This document shows, one piece after another, positions 5,913 to 8,355 of a DNA stretch of 8,355 nucleotides. This DNA comes from Thermoleophilia bacterium (GTDB taxonomy: Bacteria; Actinomycetota; Thermoleophilia; Gaiellales; Gaiellaceae), in NCBI GenBank assembly GCA_025935275.1, contig JAICVP010000081.1, positions 1-8,355 of the forward strand, given 5' to 3'. The notes beneath the pieces are model-generated. The model was not told the origin of the DNA. It made no database searches and saw nothing but the letters and a program-made list of their open reading frames with translations. The translations under genes were made by a program, and so were the position numbers. The first letter of the stretch is position 1; each line of letters begins with the position of its first letter.

Positions 5913-6262
5913 CGCAGAGCCTCCTCTCGATCGCGAGCCAAGTCGACGAGCCCGGCGAGTCGCGTGCCCGCCTCGGGCGCGAGCGAGAAATAGGCCCACT
6001 TGCCGCGCTGCTCGCGCTCGAGGAGCCCTGCGTCGACCAGTCGCTTCAGATGATGGGAAACAGTCGGCTGCGCAAGACCGAGCGGCTCGATCAGATGGCA
6101 GGCACAGACCGGCTCGTCGCTCGTCGCGACGAAATTGACGATGCGCACCCGGGCGGGGTCGGAAAGCGCCGCGAAAAGCGCCGCGCCGGCCTCGGCCTCT
6201 TCGGTCGAGAGACTTGCGGCCCCGAGCGGCGCGCAGCAGTCGATCACGGGCAGAGCATCCAT
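5909..6262 (-). CDS. arsR: ArsR-family arsenite-responsive transcriptional repressor
   Basis: Winged-helix dimeric repressor of 117 residues that should bind its own promoter and leave it when trivalent arsenic binds. A Cys-Cys pair sits near the N-terminus (Cys9-Cys10 in DCCAPL). The core follows: LFAALSDPARVRIVNFV, then VCACHL (Cys53 and Cys55), then the recognition helix LAQPTVSHHLKRLVDAGLL and the wing REQRGKWAYFSL. The CxC lies where the E. coli-type ELCVCDL sensor sits. The N-terminal CC resembles the Cys15-Cys16 pair of the Corynebacterium CgArsR sensor, so As(III) may be held by cysteines from both regions. The ATG at 6262 is 11 bases from a near-consensus -10 box, so the mRNA leader should be only a few bases long with no Shine-Dalgarno. 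It is the first gene of the minus-strand run; arsM follows with a 4-base overlap. Confidence 0.95.
   Translation of the reverse strand: MDALPVIDCCAPLGAASLSTEEAEAGAALFAALSDPARVRIVNFVATSDEPVCACHLIEPLGLAQPTVSHHLKRLVDAGLLEREQRGKWAYFSLAPEAGTRLAGLVDLARDREEALR
5920..5926 (-). promoter_or_regulatory. Shine-Dalgarno of arsM
   Basis: Minus-strand GAGGAGG sits 7 bases before the ATG at 5912, within the last codons of arsR. It supports independent as well as coupled initiation of arsM. Confidence 0.8.
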
Positions 6263-6271
6263 CGATGAATG

Positions 6272-6299
6272 TCAATATATCGACCGGAATCAATATGTC
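6272..6299. promoter_or_regulatory. Probable ArsR operator: two direct copies of TCAATATRTC
   Basis: Plus-strand TCAATATATC (6272-6281) and TCAATATGTC (6290-6299) repeat at an 18-base start-to-start interval, inside an AT-rich island in otherwise GC-rich DNA. The first copy, with the next two bases, is itself a near-palindrome (TCAATATATCGA). The copies cover the -10 box and most of the -35 box, so a bound ArsR dimer would block RNA polymerase. Assignment to ArsR is an inference from position and from the AT-rich, dyad-like sites usual for this family. Confidence 0.65.
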
Positions 6300-6301
6300 A
6301 A
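6274..6301 (-). promoter_or_regulatory. arsR operon promoter
   Basis: On the minus strand a perfect -35 box TTGACA (6301-6296) is followed by a 16-base spacer and the -10 box TATATT (6279-6274), five of six matches to TATAAT. Transcription should begin around 6266-6268, leaving a leader of roughly 4-6 bases before the arsR ATG at 6262. It is the only strong sigma-70-type promoter I can find for the minus-strand genes. Confidence 0.8.
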
Positions 6302-6314
6302 GGGGCGCCGGCCG

Positions 6315-6348
6315 AACCCCGCTTAACGTCTGCTTAACCGCCCGCAAC
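6315..6348 (+). promoter_or_regulatory. Phased GCTTAAC/AAC half-sites, possible response-regulator binding site
   Basis: GCTTAAC occurs at 6321-6327 and again at 6332-6338, exactly 11 bases apart. Weaker AAC matches continue the phase at 6315 and 6346, so four AAC triplets fall one per helical turn. Tandem half-sites at 11 bases are typical of OmpR/PhoB-family regulators. The pair sits about 45 to 62 bases upstream of the predicted htrA start, a usual activator position. The regulator itself is not in the window. Confidence 0.5.
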
Positions 6349-6370
6349 CCGCGCTTCATAGGCCGCTGCC

Positions 6371-6376
6371 TATAAC
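6371..6376 (+). promoter_or_regulatory. htrA -10 box (TATAAC), leaderless start
   Basis: TATAAC matches the -10 consensus at five of six positions and is followed by six bases and then the htrA ATG at 6383. This places the expected transcription start on or next to the A of the start codon. No convincing -35 box lies 16-18 bases upstream, which fits an activator-dependent promoter. Confidence 0.65.
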
Positions 6377-6382
6377 CGACGC

Positions 6383-7543
6383 ATGCAATCTGGGTGGGCG
6401 AAGGCAGGCGCGCTCGTGGCAGCCGCTCTTCTCGGCGGCGCCGTCGCCGTCGGCATCGGCAACACGGTCGACGGTGGCTCGAGCACCACGGTCATCCGCG
6501 AGGTCCAGAGCGAGACGACTGAGCCGGCCGCGTTCCCGTCGAGCGGCGCGAAGAGGATCTCGGACATCTACGAGGCCGCGAAGCACGGCGTCGTCCAGGT
6601 CACCTCGACGACGGTGGTGTCGGACAACCTCTTCGGAGCGCAGGAGCAGCAGGCCCAGGGCTCGGGCTTCGTGATCGATAAGGACGGTCACGTCATCACG
6701 AACTACCACGTCGTCCAAGGCGCCAAGAAAGTGCAAGTCAGCTTTTCCGACGAGGAGCAGAGAGACGCGACCGTCGTTGGCAGCGACCCCTCGACCGACA
6801 TCGCCGTCCTGAAGATCCAGGGGGCGTGGGCCCGCTCGCTGACGCCGCTCGCCCTCGGCAACTCGAGCGCCGTCAAAGTCGGAGACGCGGTGGTCGCGAT
6901 CGGCAATCCCTTCGGGCTCGAGCGCACGGTCACCGCGGGCATCGTCAGTGCGCTCCAGCGTCACATTCCGTCGCCGAACGGCTACCAGATCGACCAGGTC
7001 ATCCAGACGGACGCAGCCATCAACCACGGGAACTCGGGCGGCCCGCTGCTCAACGCGAACGGCGATGTCATCGGCGTGAACGCCCAGATCGAGAGCGAGT
7101 CCGGCGGCAACGTGGGCATCGGCTTCGCCATCCCGATCGACACGGTCAAGGACGTCGCCAGCCAGCTCATCAAGGAGGGCAAGGTCGAGCACGCGTACCT
7201 CGGGATCGAGATGGTCCCGATCAACTCCGACGTCGCCGCGAACTTCCGCGTGCCCGTCGACCAGGGCGTGCTCATCCAGCATGTCCAGCCCGGAAGCCCG
7301 GCAGCGAAGGCAGGCCTCCGCGGCGGCACCACACAGGTCGTCTACGCCGGCACGACCTACTGGCTCGGCGGCGACGTGATCACGAAAGCAGACGCACAGT
7401 CGATCGAAACCACCGACCAGCTTGCGTCCGTAGTGACTTCGAAACAACCAGGCGATTCCCTCGATCTCGAGGTGCATCGCGGACAGGAGACTTTGAACGT
7501 GACGGTTGAGCTTGGGCGCCAACCGAGCACTCCAGTCGGATAA
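6383..7543 (+). CDS. HtrA/DegP-like S1C serine protease, membrane-anchored, one PDZ domain
   Basis: Envelope quality-control protease of 386 residues. An uncharged hydrophobic segment at residues 8-26 acts as signal anchor, followed by a short Ser/Thr/Pro-rich linker to about 57. The trypsin-like domain (about 60-265) has the full catalytic triad: His109 in ITNYHVV, Asp139 in STDIAVL and Ser218 in GNSGGPL, with the family strand VVAIGNPFGL in between. A single PDZ domain covers about 270-378 (YLGIE, GVLIQHVQPGSPAAKAGLRGG, VHRGQETLNVTVELG). The protease and PDZ should lie outside the membrane. The ATG at 6383 is only 6 bases after a TATAAC -10 box with no Shine-Dalgarno, so the mRNA is probably leaderless. 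It is divergent from arsR and seems to be a single-gene unit ended by the hairpin at 7617-7652. Phased GCTTAAC repeats upstream suggest control by an OmpR/PhoB-type response regulator, which would fit envelope stress. Confidence 0.95.
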   Translation: MQSGWAKAGALVAAALLGGAVAVGIGNTVDGGSSTTVIREVQSETTEPAAFPSSGAKRISDIYEAAKHGVVQVTSTTVVSDNLFGAQEQQAQGSGFVIDKDGHVITNYHVVQGAKKVQVSFSDEEQRDATVVGSDPSTDIAVLKIQGAWARSLTPLALGNSSAVKVGDAVVAIGNPFGLERTVTAGIVSALQRHIPSPNGYQIDQVIQTDAAINHGNSGGPLLNANGDVIGVNAQIESESGGNVGIGFAIPIDTVKDVASQLIKEGKVEHAYLGIEMVPINSDVAANFRVPVDQGVLIQHVQPGSPAAKAGLRGGTTQVVYAGTTYWLGGDVITKADAQSIETTDQLASVVTSKQPGDSLDLEVHRGQETLNVTVELGRQPSTPVG

Positions 7544-7554
7544 CGGCGCCCTTG

Positions 7555-7573
7555 GCCCCTTACCCCAAGGGGC
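7555..7573 (+). terminator. Weak hairpin just after htrA
   Basis: GCCCCTT (7555-7561) and AAGGGGC (7567-7573) form a perfect 7-pair stem with a 5-base loop, 11 bases after the htrA stop. No T tract follows, so it may be a weak terminator or an mRNA 3'-end stabiliser. A separate perfect 12-base palindrome GCTTCCGGAAGC follows at 7576-7587. Confidence 0.45.
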
Positions 7574-7616
7574 ACGCTTCCGGAAGCCGCATCGCCAGCT
7601 TGGCTCTCGGAAGTAC

Positions 7617-7660
7617 GGTCGGAGGCCCGCCCGCCTGCCCGGGCCTCCGACCACCTTTCT
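7617..7660 (+). terminator. Strong hairpin terminator downstream of htrA
   Basis: GGTCGGAGGCCCG (7617-7629) and CGGGCCTCCGACC (7640-7652) form a perfect 13-pair GC-rich stem with a 10-base loop, followed by the short T-rich tail ACCTTTCT. This is the best intrinsic terminator in the window and should end the htrA transcript. Confidence 0.75.
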
Positions 7661-7673
7661 GTGAGTCCACTCT

Positions 7674-7815
7674 CGAGTGAGGGCTTGACTCGCAGACGTT
7701 TGCCGGACGCACGCCTTGCCGCGTCCTCGGTCGCGCCCGTAGCCTCCGGCTACGCACGCTCGCTGCGTCCTTGCATGGCGCACGCCAGCGAACGTCTGCG
7801 AGGAAGCCTCACTCG
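7674..7815. repeat. Large nested imperfect palindrome in the htrA/GCS2 gap
   Basis: Arms of about 40-45 bases pair across the region. CGAGTGAGG (7674-7682) matches CCTCACTCG (7807-7815). CTCGCAGACGTTTGC (around 7689-7703) matches GCGAACGTCTGCGAG (around 7788-7802) with one mismatch. The pairing continues imperfectly inward to about 7719 and 7773. At the centre is a perfect 7-pair hairpin CGTAGCC/GGCTACG (7738-7754) with loop TCC. GGACGCA (7705-7711) can also pair with TGCGTCC (7764-7770). No protein-like frame covers it. It may be a structured RNA, a dispersed palindromic repeat or an unusual terminator. Confidence 0.6.
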
Positions 7816-7832
7816 GTCGGGGCCTCCTTTCC

Positions 7833-7838
7833 TAAAGT
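7833..7838 (+). promoter_or_regulatory. Possible -10 box of the GCS2 gene
   Basis: TAAAGT fits the TAnnnT form of actinobacterial -10 boxes and lies 7 bases before the GTG at 7846, again placing the expected transcription start at the initiation codon. No good -35 box is seen, so this is tentative. Confidence 0.4.
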
Positions 7839-7845
7839 CTCCTTC

Positions 7846-8355
7846 GTGATTCCCCACACGTTCGGCCAGACGGACGCCTTCACGGTCGGGATCGAGGAGG
7901 AGCTCTTCTGCCTGGAGGCCGAGACGCTCGTGCCGCGCCCGTTCCCGCGCGAGGCCCTCGACGGCGCGCGGCTGAAGGAGGAGCTCTTCGCCTCCGTGGT
8001 GGAGCTGAACACCGGCGTCCACGCCACCGTCTCTGACGCCGTCGAGGAGCTCCGGGTCCTGCGCGAGCGCGCGAAGGACGCTGCGGGCGCTGCCGGCCTC
8101 GTGCTCGCCGGCGCCGGCTCCTGGCCGACGGCCGTGCCCGAGGAGCAGCCGGTCGGCGAGAGCGCGGCCTACCGCATGTTCGTCGACTACGCGGGGCCGT
8201 CCGCGCGGCGGCAGTACGTCTCCGGCCTCCACGTCCATGTCGGCATGCAAAGCCCCGAGGCCTGCATGGCGGCGCTCGAGGCCGTGCTCCCATGGCTGCC
8301 GCTGGTTCTCGCGCTCTCCGCCAACTCGCCGTACGTCGCAGCCGCGGAGACGGGC
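7846..8355 (+). CDS. GCS2-family glutamate-cysteine ligase / YbdK-like carboxylate-amine ligase, N-terminal part
   Basis: ATP-dependent ligase of the GCS2 family; members join glutamate to cysteine or another amine through the gamma-carboxyl, and many are annotated only as carboxylate-amine ligases. The first 170 residues are visible; full family members are about twice that. The N-terminal VGIEEELFCLEAET block (about residues 14-27) carries the acidic metal-binding Glu residues, and SGLHVHVGM (126-134) is the central histidine motif, followed by the helix LPWLPLVLALSANSPY. The GTG at 7846 is chosen because it begins a few residues before the conserved block. A TAAAGT -10-like box ends 7 bases upstream and no Shine-Dalgarno is seen, so it may be leaderless. 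If it makes gamma-glutamylcysteine it would supply thiol, but nothing here proves a link to the ars genes. The open frame on the opposite strand is a GC-rich shadow. Confidence 0.9.
   Translation, partial: MIPHTFGQTDAFTVGIEEELFCLEAETLVPRPFPREALDGARLKEELFASVVELNTGVHATVSDAVEELRVLRERAKDAAGAAGLVLAGAGSWPTAVPEEQPVGESAAYRMFVDYAGPSARRQYVSGLHVHVGMQSPEACMAALEAVLPWLPLVLALSANSPYVAAAETG

Larger units (their letters stand above)
7544..7845 (+). other. Non-coding gap between htrA and the GCS2 gene
   Basis: These 302 bases hold the two hairpins after htrA, the nested palindrome at 7674-7815, and a promoter-like TAAAGT at 7833-7838 just before the GCS2 GTG. I see no credible small gene, tRNA or CRISPR repeat in it. 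Confidence 0.7.

Noticed and set aside
6356..7783. 475-codon open frame antisense to htrA
   Set aside because: It is the complement of a clear htrA gene with intact triad. Its sequence is rich in Asp/Val/Arg, as expected of an antisense GC-rich frame, and no family is recognisable.
7674..7815. Integron attC-like recombination site
   Set aside because: The palindrome lacks the expected GTTRRRY and RYYYAAC core pair at its ends, and no gene cassette or integrase is nearby.
7750..8250. Minus-strand open frame opposite the GCS2 gene
   Set aside because: The plus strand has the GIEEEL and LHVHVG family motifs in frame; the antisense frame has none.
1..8355. tRNA, rRNA, CRISPR array, insertion sequence or prophage genes
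   Set aside because: I saw no tRNA-like cloverleaf, no regularly spaced repeats, no transposase or integrase motif and no flanking inverted or target-site repeats.

Overview
The window is a GC-rich stretch of bacterial chromosome. Three things suggest a high-GC actinobacterium, possibly of the Thermoleophilia/Gaiellales type: GC-ending codons, NTG starts, several genes apparently lacking a leader, and an ArsR of the actinobacterial kind with an N-terminal Cys-Cys pair. The phylum is an inference from composition and protein style; no rRNA or marker gene is present.

Minus strand, 6262 down to 1: nine genes run in one direction with almost no gaps. First comes an arsenic block: arsR (repressor), arsM (As(III) S-adenosylmethionine methyltransferase), an ArsN1-like N-acetyltransferase and arsC (arsenate reductase of the low-molecular-weight phosphatase fold). 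Next is a 68-residue Cys-rich one-helix membrane protein not recognised as a named family. A peptide block follows: an S66 LD-carboxypeptidase/MccF-type peptidase, a family-5 peptide-binding lipoprotein, a DppB-type permease and the start of a DppC-type permease that leaves the window at base 1. Five junctions overlap by 1 to 4 bases and the other three gaps are 9 to 35 bases, so the whole run could be one transcript from the single clear promoter upstream of arsR. No arsenite efflux pump (ArsB, Acr3, ArsP) is encoded here; the visible arsenic chemistry is reduction, methylation and probably N-acetylation of an arsenical amino acid.

Divergent intergenic region, 6263 to 6382: it holds the arsR promoter with a repeated AT-rich operator-like element and, facing the other way, the htrA promoter with phased GCTTAAC half-sites. 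Both transcripts appear to be leaderless or nearly so.

Plus strand, 6383 to 8355: an HtrA/DegP-type membrane-anchored serine protease with one PDZ domain is followed by a strong hairpin terminator and then a large nested imperfect palindrome in a 302-base non-coding gap. The window ends inside a GCS2-family glutamate-cysteine ligase/carboxylate-amine ligase, which has a GTG start and again no Shine-Dalgarno sequence.

The most interesting points are: the fusion of an arsenic-detoxification block with a peptide importer and an S66 peptidase in one apparent transcription unit; the S66 gene, which has no ATG, GTG or TTG start available in any frame; the unnamed Cys-rich membrane peptide between the two blocks; and the recurrent leaderless architecture.
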